A DNA stretch of 64,000 nucleotides from Rhyacophila brunnea (GCA_022495005.1 JAGYXB010001790.1:186001-250000), one strand, 5' to 3'; counted from the stretch's first letter, positions 46,545 through 58,035 are shown. Translations and numbers: made by a program. Notes: a model not told the origin generated them from the sequence alone.

Positions 46545-47646
46545 TAATAAATAATTATGTAAATAGTAAAACATAGAAGTCATCGAATGTGTGTGATGTG
46601 TGTGTCGTGAACAGTAAGTGACATTGTCATATAGATCAATTAGTGCTTGTCCAATATATTAGCAATTGAATAAAACCAATTATCGCGTAGGTAACTTCAT
46701 GGAAAACCTAGTGGGACAACTACGTTCGATTAATGTGCACCGAATACTTAAAAATATTAATTATGTGTTTTATTTTGTAATCTATATATGACATACAATG
46801 CTGCTGTAAAGCAATCTGCACGTGGATGCTTTGCTCAGATTAAAATCATGAGATCGCAAATTTTTAGGTAACATACAATATAACAATTCCATAACAAGCA
46901 TTATCTTCACTCATTAGATACTCCATCAAATACCTACTCAATTATTTAACCGGTGGTGATGATGATAGCCAGGTCTTGGCTACAAATCCAGTAAATAAAA
47001 CAACACACTTCGATTGATTCCGACAATAAACAACAAAACACCTAACTAGCAAATTGGTAATCAACTTGCCAAAATAAATGGTGAAATAAGTAGAAAACTT
47101 TATAGTGTAGGCACATCAACTTTGGCTAACTTCCACAAAGATACCTAGCAACTAGTTAAAAACAACTCTCGTTTCCACAAAAAGCAATAAAACTTTATCT
47201 ATTCCCACTGTACATGAAACAGATAAATATTTTATCTATAAATTGCCGCTGGTCTGCTTAATTCGGCCGAATCCTTGATATTGTAAACTACAGAAACAAG
47301 TTACGTAGTTTTTTTTTTACTGGGTTAGTTAAGAATAAGTTTTCTCTGACATTTAGATATTTCCCACTAGAACGGATGGTTGCACTGACTTCTTATTCAA
47401 TACAATGAAACCCAGCAGAATGTGGATAATTTAATAATTGAGATGAGTACCTACTGAATAAATACAAGTGCACGGGTGAACATGTTAGAACGTATATTAT
47501 AATATGTATATGATAAAGTACCTACGCTGTACATACCTATTGACATAATTATAATCATTTTAAAAAATAAGTCAATAAAATTTGTATACTTAGGTATTTT
47601 TATTCAATACAGAATACACTAATTAAAAAAAAATACTTTAATAATA
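46545..47646. other. Unassigned AT-rich DNA
   Basis: No feature recognised. Confidence 0.4.
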
Positions 47647-47862
47647 CGATGACCGAGCGGTTTACGCGTCAGCTTGTAATGTCGTGGGTCCCAGGCAAAT
47701 CCTGGGTCTGGCAAATAAGTGTATTTGTTTTTTTTTTATTTGTATTAGTACGGACCTAATAGGTTAAGCAAGTGGCCAACATCCATTTCCCGTCAAAATA
47801 AAAATCTCCACTCTGTGAAGATAATATAATCTTGTTAGGGGCGAAGATGGTCAAAGAAAAAA
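47647..47862 (+). mobile_element. tRNA-derived SINE family 1 copy
   Basis: The head GATGACCGAGCGGTTTACGC is followed by GTCAGCTTGTAATGTCGTGG. A damaged B box (CCCAGGCAAATCC) leads into GGGTCTGGCAAATAAGTG. The body has ACCTAATAGGTTAAGCAAG and GTGGCCAACATCCATTTCCC. The tail reads CTCCACTCTGTGAAG, TCTTGTTAGGGGCGA and AGATGGTCAAAG before an A run. All family segments are present in order. Confidence 0.75.
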
Positions 47863-48238
47863 AAACACAATATTATGTTGTAGGTAGTTCCACTTATTTT
47901 AATATTAGTCAGAACCGGTTTCGTCCGCTTCAAAGGGACATTGCCAATTGGTTAATAATATACAATAATACAGATATAGTTTATACTAGTATATTTTAAA
48001 ATGTCAGTTATCTATTGCAGACATGAATAATAGTTAAATAAAATTCTAAGAAATTCTCTGTTCAAAAATAAATTAATAATTACATAAGTTTCCGAAAACA
48101 TTATAACAGGTACTGAAGCTGCATAAATAAATATTGTATTATTTTAACTAATACAGTGCATTTCCACTAAGGCAGTCAACACCATAAAATAAAACACCGC
48201 AGAAACATATCAAGTAGAAAAAAAATAGAAAAAAATTT
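47863..48238. other. Unassigned AT-rich DNA
   Basis: No feature recognised. Confidence 0.4.
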
Positions 48239-48308
48239 GGACCTAATGAAACTCGAACTCACATCTTTCACTTTCCGGGCGAGTGCTCTCGCCTTTAAGC
48301 TATAGATA
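48239..48308 (-). mobile_element. tRNA-like SINE head or tRNA pseudogene, family 3
   Basis: On the minus strand: TAGCTTAAAGGCGAGAGCAC (A box), TCGCCCGGAAAGTGAAAGAT (anticodon arm region) and GTGAGTTCGAGTTTC (B box), with standard tRNA spacing. The sequence then continues into T-rich DNA instead of a matched acceptor stem, which favours a SINE relic over a functional tRNA. Confidence 0.5.
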
Positions 48309-50887
48309 AAAATATGATGCATGCGAATTATGTATTATAACATAACTATTTTTAAACTATGATAGGTACGTCAAATTCCGCCAACCATAAGGCGATCGGC
48401 TGTATGTGTCTTTTATAACCGATTAGTGATAACAGTGATAAGACTGATAAGATAACACTAACGTTCTTAATCGAATGCCCACATAAATGTTTGCGATCCC
48501 TGCAGTAAATAATGATGCATTGTGCTCTGGATAATAATATGATATTTGATTGCAAAATAAATCAACATGACAATGTTACAACTTGTGTTTTTTTCTGTTG
48601 CTTTTGAATGATTAATGAACTACCACTAAGATAATTTTGCATTCGATGATAGTGGTGCATAATATTGATATTTTGCATATTGCATAGGTATGCAGTGCAA
48701 GAGTTGCCATTGGCAAAAAAAAAAAATAACATTCGAAGGGCACGCACTCAGACAGAAATAATATTTATGGACATGGTATATTTTAAATTACATATTGTAG
48801 GTAGGTACAAAAAACTGTATCATTTTGTAAACGTTTCAATTTTTGGAGGTTATGATTTTTTTGTGTACATTCATAATATTAAGGAAATAAGTACTTACCT
48901 ACAAAGTGTTAATGCTACCGACATTTGAGAGCAGTTATGTAGTCAAATGAGCCGTTGTAATAAGCTGTAAGTATTGTTAGTATGGGACCTTAATATTCAA
49001 TTGTATGCTACAACGAATCGTGGATATTATGTACACTTAGCAGTAATATTAGCCACTGCCAATTCATACAAGAGAGTCATTTTCGTCTCGAAACTTCACG
49101 ACTTCTCCACTGCGCGATATACACAGATACAGCCACACCCAGGATATGATTTTAGATTCCCCATTTCCATGGATATGCAGGGTCATCATCCAGACACATA
49201 AGATACTATGATAGAACGCAGGTCACGACGCTTACATCAAAGCGTAGAAAATTAATTAAAATATTCATAAAATAACAGAGACCGCTTCAAAAAGGGACGC
49301 ATGATGGTCGGTTACACGAAATATGCAAACTGTTTCAAAGGGAAACGATATTAATTTATAAAATATTTCTCTAGAAATTCACATCACGCTCCTGTACCTA
49401 TAATATGACGTCTCCCAATTGAAATAATATGCATTTGTAGAGACGATGACATACTGATATTAAAATCGTCAAATTAAATAATACAATTTTATTTACGATG
49501 GCTAAAAACATAAATAGATTCATATAACTCTTGTCTACACATTAACAAAAACTTTAAAGCCACCAAAGCGTTAAACGTTAAGTATCTAATTTATAAAGTG
49601 CATCTATCATTAACCCCATATCCACCACATATATAAAGAATTTAATAAGACAAATTTAATGCTCTTAGCTCACATAATAAGATACTCTATCAAGTTCGTA
49701 CCACAGCGTTACGTCCAAGCTTACAACATTATAGCTACCTACTGCCAATGCTTGGAATGGATAGAAAGAAAGCTATCTATAATCATTATAATGCGACAAA
49801 GTGACAGTTGATAACACTTCCGAGTTACGATCAGAGGGGGTAGAATTGTTAAATGGGAAATCGCTAGTAGTCAGAAGCAGTTAGCATTAGAGATGGAAAA
49901 ACTGGTCGATTTTGAAGACTAAGTATACTTACTACCAGTATAAAAAAATACTTAGTATATAAACTTGTTCCAAAATACTTACTAGTATTTGGAATACTAT
50001 ATAGATCGTTTGGCGTGCGTATGCGACAAAAGTTTCATACTCAACTGAAACTAAAACCAACTCCATACTATTAGTATTTTAAAATACGTATCGGCTCAGG
50101 GAACTCAGACTGTGTATCGGCTTCTGAGCGGTATATAACAAGCCTAAGCCTGTGCGTCATCTCACCACTGTGCTGCCATGTCACCTCACCAATGTCAATA
50201 GTGTTGAAAGTCTACCAACTGGCGAGTGCACAGAACAGCAACTCGCGATGGTATCATCACAAGTTCCAAAAAATAAGTTTATTGGGCCAAACATACTTAG
50301 TATGGGTAGTTTCATCCGAAACTTGAAGTACACAAACTGGTGACAGTATTTCCAACCCACCTCTAGTTAGCATGCGAGATGTTTTTACTACCTTGGAGTT
50401 TTGCTTGCCATTTAATAGCTGACCAGCTTGCAAAACACGCACCTGGCATATGGTATTAAATCTAGCGTTTTTTTCACATTTAAAATGTTGACAAAAAACT
50501 AAAATATTACACCAAATTTGCTTGAAAATCAACATGCTGGTCGTTTATATCCTATAATATCTTACCAATTAAATAAAATAATGTGAAATAATACTACGAT
50601 ATTTAAATAATAAGCAAATTTCGTAATCGTATTAACTGACGGTTTTATGAATTATTTATTAGTTTAGTTGTCTTGAAAACTATGTCCACTTGACTATAAT
50701 GGCTTAATTTTTGAAATGCAGGTTTCTTGATATTTCTAATTTGATAAAAATCTAGTATTTTTTCTACCAATATCTTACCCTATTTGGCATATGTTTGTGA
50801 ATGACAGTTGAAAATACTGATCTTTATTACCTACGGTTAATATCTTTATTCATGTAAAACCATTTTATATACACTATTAATATAAAA
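48309..50887. other. Unassigned AT-rich DNA
   Basis: Frames of 63-92 codons at 48665-48928, 48974-49201 and 50152-50535 have no recognisable motif. Around 49905-50110 short ACTTAGTAT / ATACTAAGT-like words recur, but no clear element boundary was found. Confidence 0.35.
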
Positions 50888-51367
50888 CCATACTTTACTA
50901 AAAGCACTCTTTACAAGACACTTGTAAAGCCAGGGCTCACCTACGCATCAGAAACCTGGAAATTAACTCTGCGAAATGAACGAGCCCTGAACATCTTTGA
51001 AAGAAAAATTCTCCGCCGTATATATGGACCGATCAGGGATGGCACCAATTGGAGGAGAAGATATAATGCTGAGCTCTACGGGCTGTACGAAGATTGCAGC
51101 GCAGTTCAATCAATTAAGATTGGGAGACTGCGATGGCTAGGTCATGTGCACCGTATGAATGACAATGAACCGGCTAAGAGAGTGGTATCCAGCAATCCAA
51201 TAGGACGTAGAAGAAGAGGGAGGACAAAGATTCGCTGGTTAGATGGAGCTGCCAGTGACTGCCGTATTCTGGGGGTACCAAATTGGAAAGCGGCCACATC
51301 GGATAAGGACAGGTGGAGGGAGCTGTTGGAGGAGGCCAGGACCCACACCGGGTTGTCGCGCCCCTGA
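50888..51367 (+). pseudogene. RTE-like LINE reverse transcriptase C-terminal fragment, frame open
   Basis: About 159 codons without a stop, ending at TGA 51365-51367, and truncated at the 5' side with no start codon of its own. The segment STLYKTLVKPGLTYASETW is the conserved 'LY(K/R)..(V/I)(K/R)P.LTY..E.W' strand after the RT core. It is followed by ERKILRRIYGPIRDG, IGRLRWLGHVHRMNDN, RRRRGRTKIRWLDGA and a C-terminal DRWRELLEEARTHTGL. That order is typical of the RTE clade. A TGATGATGATGAT repeat follows the stop, as at many RTE 3' ends. The open frame and intact tail suggest a fairly recent 5'-truncated insertion. Confidence 0.8.
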
Positions 51368-51645
51368 TGATGATGATACTTTATTTGAGCATTTACCAAA
51401 ATCAAAAAATAAATAAAACATAGCTTAATCAAAAATTCGATCATAACATAAATCCAAATCAGAGTAGCATCAACAGAATTGCGTGTTATCGTCTTATATG
51501 CGATTGTTATAATTTAGTTTATAATTTCATAACATTCGAAGATAATCATTTTGATCCATTGCCCACTGAAAATGGAAGCCGATGCATTACACGACTGGTC
51601 CTAATTTTCGCACCTCCCGTTGTCTATGGATGACCTGTCATTGTC

Positions 51646-52038
51646 TATAGTGCCCTTCTAAGGAAGAATGCAGTAACCGACTCTCACATACTTTCGAGAT
51701 AAATGACATTATGTGTTTTTTCTCAAACTTTAGTACTGTGAATTAATAAAAAACGGTGGTAATTTTTAGTAGTAGGATGTTAAAATACAAAAAAAGTAAT
51801 AATAAACAATCAGTAACTGCTATGAATAGGTGCAATTAATGCCTTTTTGATAAAAAAAGTGTATTATTGTAGAAGATGTCTATTTTTTCACTAAGGATTT
51901 TGACGGTATTTTAGTGATAATACTGATTTTAAAGTGAACAGAATATATAGCTTTCAAAATTACTTAACGGATGGCATTCATAACTCAATTTCATAAATTT
52001 TGCAAGTTACTGCCTTCTTCCTTAGAAGGGCAGTAATA
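51646..52038. mobile_element. 389-bp MITE, TA target
   Basis: Element 51648-52036, flanked by TA (51646-51647 and 52037-52038). Inward the ends read TAGTGCCCTTCTAAGGAAGA and TTACTGCCCTTCTAAGGAAG, with (T/G)GCAGTAAC next. The inverted ends are about 28 bp. The interior is AT-rich with no coding sequence. A Tc1/mariner-like mobiliser is suggested by the TA target only. Confidence 0.7.
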
Positions 52039-52639
52039 GAGTACTCATACTGACGCGTCTGTCGTGTTCACTTGTCGGAGTATTCTTAGTTTCAGATTTC
52101 TTTCAAATTATTTTAGCGTATCTTGGAGACCTTGGAGTTCATCTGATTTAGTGGTTATGTGTTATATTAATAATTGGATGTGACGATCAACGTAAGTAAA
52201 CTTCTTCTGTGTACCTATAATAATATCATAATACACTAGGACGTTTGTCAATGTGACAGTCGATTCTAAACGACAATAACTAATAATAACTTATTTATAC
52301 TCTACAGTCATTATAGAATACCAAACTCTGCTTGCAAGTACGTTATCAATAAATAGTATGGTGGTAGACCATTCGTTGCTTGTGTAAAAAGTTATGCTCA
52401 GGCTTTATTAATCTAAAGATGGCGGTGTACGTACTCAACAGTTTACTTCCTTTCCCAAAGTTATATATTCTTTTATACAAGCGTAGGTACCTACACCAAA
52501 ACCTGCATTTCAAAGTGTGTTAAGCTTGATCACCAAAATTTGCGAGTGATTCAAAGTTGCTTTCGCTGAAAAAACATTAGATAAATAACGAAGATAAAAC
52601 GAATTAGTTAATAATAATTGAAAAAATCTGTTGAAAGTC
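52039..52639. other. Unassigned AT-rich DNA
   Basis: No feature recognised. Confidence 0.4.
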
Positions 52640-52835
52640 GAACGACGCGACGAAGTAGGAAACAGCGCCACGGTTTGGTGCGCCGACTTTGACAGTCAAT
52701 TGAAAAGAGGCAGCGCGAAAAGACGACGGTTGGTGTCCAACGAGCGTAACTTCCTCGGGGCGTCTCGCGTCGCTGGTCTCCCGGCCTCCGAGACGCGACG
52801 GACTCAGTCATCCAGCCTTATTGCAGGTCGCAATT
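52640..52835. other. CpG-rich segment, possible promoter or exon
   Basis: About 200 bp clearly richer in G, C and CpG than its surroundings, with CGTCTCG near 52757 facing CGAGACG near 52788. Both strands have open frames here (52631-52999 plus, without an ATG; 52608-52811 minus), but neither resembles a known family. It could be a promoter-proximal CpG-rich region or an exon of a gene extending outside, or an old repeat. Confidence 0.25.
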
Positions 52836-53180
52836 GTAATAATATGCATAACGTGACCGCAGAGGTCTTCTCGTTTTGCACCCACTGTTGGATGTTGCCT
52901 TCATGCACACGCTTTAGCAATATTTATATAATTATTGTTATGAATTATTTGTCTGTCAGCAACCATGCTTATGAACTTATGATAGTGAAAACAATTTAAA
53001 AATCAATACTATCGTTAACTTATTGCTCATTAGTATAAGCGCTATATCATGTTGATACATTTTTTTTAATGAATAATGTATTAACACAATCTCCCAATAG
53101 CTATATAATGAGTTCGGATATGCAGGGTGTTCAGAAAATGTATTACACACGTTTTGGAATAGGTACCTATAAATATATAC

Positions 53181-53350
53181 CAGTGGCGAAGGATAGAGTT
53201 AAATTGTGAAGATCCAACATAAATACTGCACATTAATCTTTGTTTGACATATTTATTTGTTTTGATTGGTCTAAGAATAATAATTGCAGGTGGTGTTGGT
53301 TAGTTTATTAAAATTCAATTAAACCCTACCTCAACCAAACCATAATGAGT
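53181..53350 (+). mobile_element. hAT-type MITE family 2, 3'-truncated copy
   Basis: Starts CAGTGGCGAAGGATAGAGTT. Segments TACTGCACATTAATCTTTG, TTTGACATATTTATTTG and TGGTGTTGGTTAGTTTATTA, then AAATTCAATTAAACCC, follow in the order found at 26747-27228 and 59100-59611. The right half and inverted end are missing. Confidence 0.6.
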
Positions 53351-53440
53351 AAAAAGTTTTTTTACTATTATCTATGTTTAATATATTATCACATTATTTA
53401 ATACACATAACCTATACCTATATTTAAATACACACAAAGC

Positions 53441-53515
53441 AGAGTGCCTAAATATATCGAAAGGCGAAATCCGAATCGCAAGGACGACTCAAATGAAATA
53501 GTAAAATTCTAGTGG
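53441..53515 (+). repeat. Degenerate hammerhead-bearing repeat, plus strand
   Basis: AGAGTGCC, ATCGAAAGGCGAAAT, AATCGCA and GACGACTCAAATGAAATAG align with the intact minus-strand copy next to it, but CTGAAGA has become TAAATAT. The two copies form an imperfect head-to-head inverted repeat. Confidence 0.6.
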
Positions 53516-53665
53516 ATTTACGTTTTGTACTATTCCATTTGAGTCGTTTTTTGCGACCCGGGTTTCGCCTTTCGGCATCTTCAGGCACTATGCGCACTCA
53601 TCAAAAGGTAAATACACACAACGAATACCGTTAATTCTAACTTATATAATAAATTATAAAATAAA
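53500..53665 (-). repeat. Hammerhead-bearing dispersed repeat, copy C (minus strand)
   Basis: On the minus strand, upstream TTATATAAGTTAGAATTAAC and ACCTTTTGATGAGTG and downstream ACTCAAATGGAATAGTACAA match copy A at 2581-2760. This is the copy with the intact ribozyme-like core. Confidence 0.7.
53540..53600 (-). ncRNA. Hammerhead ribozyme-like motif, intact-core copy C
   Basis: Minus-strand order: TGAGT (53600-53596), an 8-nt loop strand, TGC, CTGAAGA (53584-53578), T, GCC GAAA GGC (stem II), GAA, ACCCGGGT (stem III), C at 53555 (cleavage expected 3' of it), GCA, a 7-nt loop strand, ACTCA (53544-53540). The CUGANGA and GAAA boxes and the GUC triplet all match the hammerhead consensus. Stem I is open at both ends, so this would be type I. 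A very short or palindromic stem III that works as a dimer is known from hammerheads of Penelope-like elements and retrozymes. One extra U between CUGAAGA and stem II departs from the classical core, so activity is not assured. Confidence 0.6.
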
Positions 53666-53728
53666 GTAGGTAAAAATTTTATCTACTTATTGTATTGTAT
53701 CGCAAAAAATGACTGATGAAATGATGGA

Positions 53729-54034
53729 CTCAAATAGTACAAAACTTAAATCCATTAGAATTTTAATTCAAAATCCATCGAGTACGGTCGATAGTATTAA
53801 AATTGAAATAGTAAAAAATCTAGCACATTATGCCGTGTCCACATTCGCAACAAGTTGCTGGCAACTTCATTAAATTTCACGGTAATTATCATAATTTATA
53901 TGACCATAAATTATTTTAATCGAAATTTAATGAGGTTGAAAGCAACTTGTTGCCAATGTGGACACCGCTCTATTTTTCTTTATTATGAATTAAATTCAAA
54001 TTCCATCAAGTAGGTATCCTCGGTCGATAGTATT
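53729..54034 (+). repeat. Hammerhead-bearing repeat body fragments, interrupted by a MITE
   Basis: GACTCAAATAGTACAAAACT, AAATCCATTAGAATTTTAAT and ATCCATCGAGTACGGTCGAT (53729-53800) match the 3' body. A second body end, AAATTCCATCAAGTAGG then GGTCGATAGTATTA, follows at 53993-54032. The MITE at 53832-53968 lies between the two. Confidence 0.6.
53832..53968. mobile_element. 137-bp foldback MITE
   Basis: Inward from the left: GCCGTGTCCACATTCGCAAC, AAGTTGCTGGCAACTTCATT. Inward from the right: GCGGTGTCCACATTGGCAAC, AAGTTGCTTTCAACCTCATT. Arms of about 50 bp with few mismatches nearly meet in the middle. Target duplication is unclear. Confidence 0.65.
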
Positions 54035-55507
54035 AGTATTATTTATTTTATATATTTCCATACACTGTTAATAATAAAAAACTAGGCATATTGCTGTCTG
54101 CCATCTTGCTGTTAGATTAATTTGCAGTGACATTTGACTTTCTTTGTCACCTTGATAGCGAGCACCTTTTCTTGGGTTCTCATCTACAACATAATTCGTT
54201 CAACGAAAGGGACTTCATAATGAATTTGCCCTATATTCCACGGCATCTTCCTTATTTCAATTCCTGGAATATTATATTCGAGATTGGTCCCGTATACCTA
54301 CCCCTTGAAGAAGGAAAACGGTAGTAAATATTTTGATTCGCTCTCGGGAGATAATAATATATTCAAAATTGTAAACATCTAATCGAGTTGACTTCTGGGA
54401 TAGAACGCCATTGTATTGCTCAGCCCATGTAACAATAGCTCAACGCGTGATAACGACATGAAATACGGTAGGTATTACATTTAACATTTTGATACAATAA
54501 AGAAAACAAGATAACAATATATCTATCATTCTATGTACGAGATAAGTCAATAACAACGACTTTTCAGAAGAGAAATTTCAAATTGAAAAACTATAGTAAC
54601 TGTATTGGGTGAATAATAAAGTAGGTAAATGTTGCGATTTTTTTTATGATTCTTTATCGAACATAATTACATACGAAATTCTAATCTCGTGAACACACAC
54701 ATAATATAATATTAATATATTAAAAGATATTTTTTTCTAATGCGTAGCTACATTTCTGGGGATTCCGAAGGAAGGAGGGGCGGTATCCAATAAACAGCTT
54801 GGTTGGAGAACGGCTTATATATTTTTAAAGGTCATGACATATGGCGTACAGACCTTCAAACGTATCTAAAGAATGGATGGGGGAGCCACTGTCGAAAACT
54901 ACCCAATCAAAACTCGCAACTGGACGGAATCTGACATTCGAATGACGTTTTGAAAATGGCGTCCATATGGTAATTCGTAGTTCCATTTTTGACCGTTCTT
55001 TAGATAAGTTTATAGGACTGTACAGTATTTTTTTCTATAAATAAGACAAGTAAATTAAAGCCCCCTCCCACGAGGGGCGAGCTCCCGATTAGGGTTACCT
55101 GCATTTTCCAGATAACAGCAAGTAACGTAACCGTCGTAGTCCCCGGAAAATTTAGGCACACGGTTAGTTACCATTTTATTTCAAGTTTTCGGTATTTATA
55201 AAGATACGTAAATAAAACGCGACCTCTCCTTGTTATAAGACCGTCACAAGCCGGCTCCAGCGTAATCAATAATTTAGTAGATGTTAACACGATATATTAT
55301 ATTTAATCATTAAAATTTAAAAAAAGAAATGTCGACGTCTTAACGTGATCTCCAATTGATAGTCTCTGTGAATTGACGAAATCAATAAAACGACGAAGGC
55401 CGAGCACTAATTTACTATTAGATATATTAAAAGTTTTTTTGTGTACTTAATTCAAATATTTAAATACAATTCGGAGACTAATAGGTACTCTTAATCCCAT
55501 ATGAAGA
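54035..55507. other. Unassigned AT-rich DNA
   Basis: No inverted ends or coding motif were recognised. The frame at 54127-54324 (65 codons) is unremarkable. Confidence 0.4.
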
Positions 55508-55843
55508 TTGTGTCATGAACTAAGAAGGAGATTGGATTTTGGATACGAGAACAGGATTCTTGAAAAAATAATCCCTGAAATATTTCATGTCTTCCATAAA
55601 AGATTGAAAACTAAATTGATTGGTGTTCCAGTTACTTTTTGTAAGTACCTCAGGGAACCCGTCGTTTTGGCAGATCTTCCCCTCGGTCTGAAGCGATGCT
55701 TCAAGAGCGATCTACACGCCTTACTTGCTCACTTAGTTAGTGCAAGTACCTCACCTAATATTACTGCCAGAATTGCGCATATCAAATTTCGTGTTAGAAT
55801 CACAAAGCTAACGATTTCAACGTATAAAAGTCACATGATGTGA
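55508..55843 (+). other. Unrecognised open frame of about 111 codons, no ATG start
   Basis: One of the longest frames in the window that does not lie in a recognised element. It reads CHELRRRLDFGYENRILEKI and later PVVLADLPLGLKRCFKSDLH, LLAHLVSASTSPNITARIAH, with mixed charged and hydrophobic residues like a real protein. It opens with TTG rather than ATG, and TTTTTGTAAGTACC inside it contains a splice-donor consensus. It could be part of an exon or an old transposon fragment; no family is recognised. Confidence 0.2.
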
Positions 55844-56000
55844 ACTGTGGATGAGTAAAACTTGGTTTATTCAAGGACAACTTGGGTCAATATTAATACG
55901 AGTTTATTAAATGTATTTGTGTTATTTTATTACCTATCTAAGAATGTTTAATCAACCCTTAATAACTGTATTTATGTGAAAAGCGTTTAAATATTTCAAA

Positions 56001-56335
56001 CAATACAACAGTGGCACTCAAAATGTGCGCCACTGACTGTTCGTAAAAAAATATTGATTCAAGAATATATTAATTCACATTCATTCACAATAACACAATG
56101 ATACATTCACATACTCCGGTGGCTGTAAACAAAATGTTTACTACTTGTCCCTTACTGCTATGGTGACAATTGGTTCATTATTTCGGATGGAAGTCCTGTA
56201 TTTTAGTGATCAAAAAACATTTTTAGAAAAAAACGAAAAATGTAATTAATACAAGACAAATATGGCGCATAGATAGTCTGAAACACATTTTTAGGGGGCC
56301 GTAAACAAAATAGTTTGAAAACCACTGCAATATAT
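56001..56335. mobile_element. hAT MITE (319 bp)
   Basis: Element 56009-56327. It starts CAGTGGCACTCAAAATGTGC and, inward from the right, CAGTGGTTTTCAAACTATTT; the first 14 bases differ at three positions. Flanking octamers CAATACAA and CAATATAT match at 6 of 8. No coding frame. Confidence 0.6.
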
Positions 56336-57009
56336 TTTTCAAATTTATGCGTTATTAGAATCCCTTTTCGGAGAAAACAATGCCAATATCAAAAGCGAGT
56401 CAGTGTTGCCAATGAAATAAAGAAATAACGGATTCAACAAAAGAAGATTTCATAATATCAAAAATATTACTTTAACAATACATCATTTTAGGAAGTTCAT
56501 CTTCACAACATGGCAGGCTGGGATTAACAATGCCCAGTCATTAGATGTAGACTCAGTTATGTATTGCAACACAAGATGGCATGATTGAGACCGTAATAAT
56601 CGAATAATGCACTATTACAATTTGAGTCGCCTGATATCAAAAGTAGAACTATCCCATATAGCAGACATATTATCCAAATATCCAATATCAAAACTGTTAT
56701 CTATTAGGTACTCTCCCACTGTCATTCTTCAAATTACAAAAAAACTTATTTGGCGGGTGCGCATCAAGTTAAACACTTTATCTGTAGGTAATCAACACAA
56801 AAAAACTCAATACTAAAATAAGTCGTTTTTGTCATTTTTCGATCCTCATTGCACTCATCGTTGGACTATTATATTCTCCTACTACACAAAAAACCTACAG
56901 CATTACGGTAAGGGGAATTACGTGCGAGGATTAACGTCTTCTTTTTCTCTCACTCCTGGTGCAATAAGAATCAAGTAATACGACGAGGCCACGCGGGCTT
57001 CATCATGGT
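56336..57009. other. Unassigned AT-rich DNA
   Basis: No feature recognised. Confidence 0.4.
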
Positions 57010-57377
57010 TAAGGTGATACATCAGTGAAACGGCAAATAATTTTCAACTATAGGAGCGACGAAATTTTGGACTCGCTCGCATTCTGAGAGAGAACGTCGA
57101 GCTATAAACGCGTCACTTTGTTTCGTGATGGCGACGGGCGTATTAATTCTTAAATCGTGTAAAGATGACTAAAAACGTTACCCATTTACTTTAAAAAGAA
57201 AACATGTGAATGAATATATTATTATTGTTACTAATAAAACATTAAATGGATGCATTTTGGATTTATATGACAAATTATATTTCGTTTGGCATGCGTCATT
57301 TGCACCCGCGACCCACAATCCGCGCATCGCCTAGCCACGATCTTTTTAGACCGTGCCTTAACTGAGGTACAGCCTTA
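57010..57377 (-). mobile_element. TA-flanked MITE, copy 2 (opposed to 6399-6774)
   Basis: Element 57012-57375, flanked by TA (57010-57011 and 57376-57377). Inward ends AGGTGATACATCAGTGAAAC and AGGCTGTACCTCAGTTAAGG share AGG..(A/G)TAC.TCAGT. It is collinear with copy 1 on the opposite strand through GCGACCCACAATCCGCGCAT and GATCTTTTTAGACC. Confidence 0.65.
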
Positions 57378-57805
57378 CTTTCACGAATTCTGGTTAAGGA
57401 AATAAAAAAGAGATGGTTAACACTTACCCCTCAAAATATTAATGAAACAATATTATTATTATATTACATTTTACATTTTCACGACTCAATTCTTATGGAC
57501 ATAATTATTGCAATCGACCAAAATCCATCCCGCAATCAACGTGTTGGATACGCCTGCCATATTTATATAGTGTGCATGGGTTACTAGTCTTTGATATTAT
57601 ACGACTCATTTAGATATATACATCATCTCTCCAACGGGCAATAATCTTATATATTGCATTGTCATATTGATAGTTAAAAACTTAAATTATATGCAATCAT
57701 ATTTCCGTCTTTATCTTATTGAGGCTGTATGGATATATAGGTACTATAAGTGACTTTACCCAACTGACTCTCGTTAATATATTTTACGTATTTTCCCCGA
57801 CGTTA
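57378..57805. other. Unassigned AT-rich DNA
   Basis: No feature recognised. Confidence 0.4.
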
Positions 57806-58035
57806 GCGTGTTACAGTGTTGCCAACCGTACTATAATTATAGTACAATACTATAATTTTGATTCCGCAAAAAATGTAAAATACTATAATTTTACGCCGAA
57901 TATGCCATAATACTATAATTTTAAAGGATTCGAGCCGAAAAATGTTCCTGTACTATATTTTTTACAGAAATACTACAATTTTTACGCCTTTATACTATAA
58001 TCAGCATAGAAAAATATGGCAACACTGGCGTGGAT
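57806..58035. mobile_element. 214-bp hAT-like MITE built of ACTATAATTTT units
   Basis: Element 57814-58027, with ends CAGTGTTGCCAA and, inward from the right, CAGTGTTGCCAT. Flanking octamers GCGTGTTA and GCGTGGAT match at 5 of 8. The interior repeats ATACTATAATTTTA-like words about seven times in both exact and mutated form at irregular spacing, separated by GCCG-containing spacers. Confidence 0.6.
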
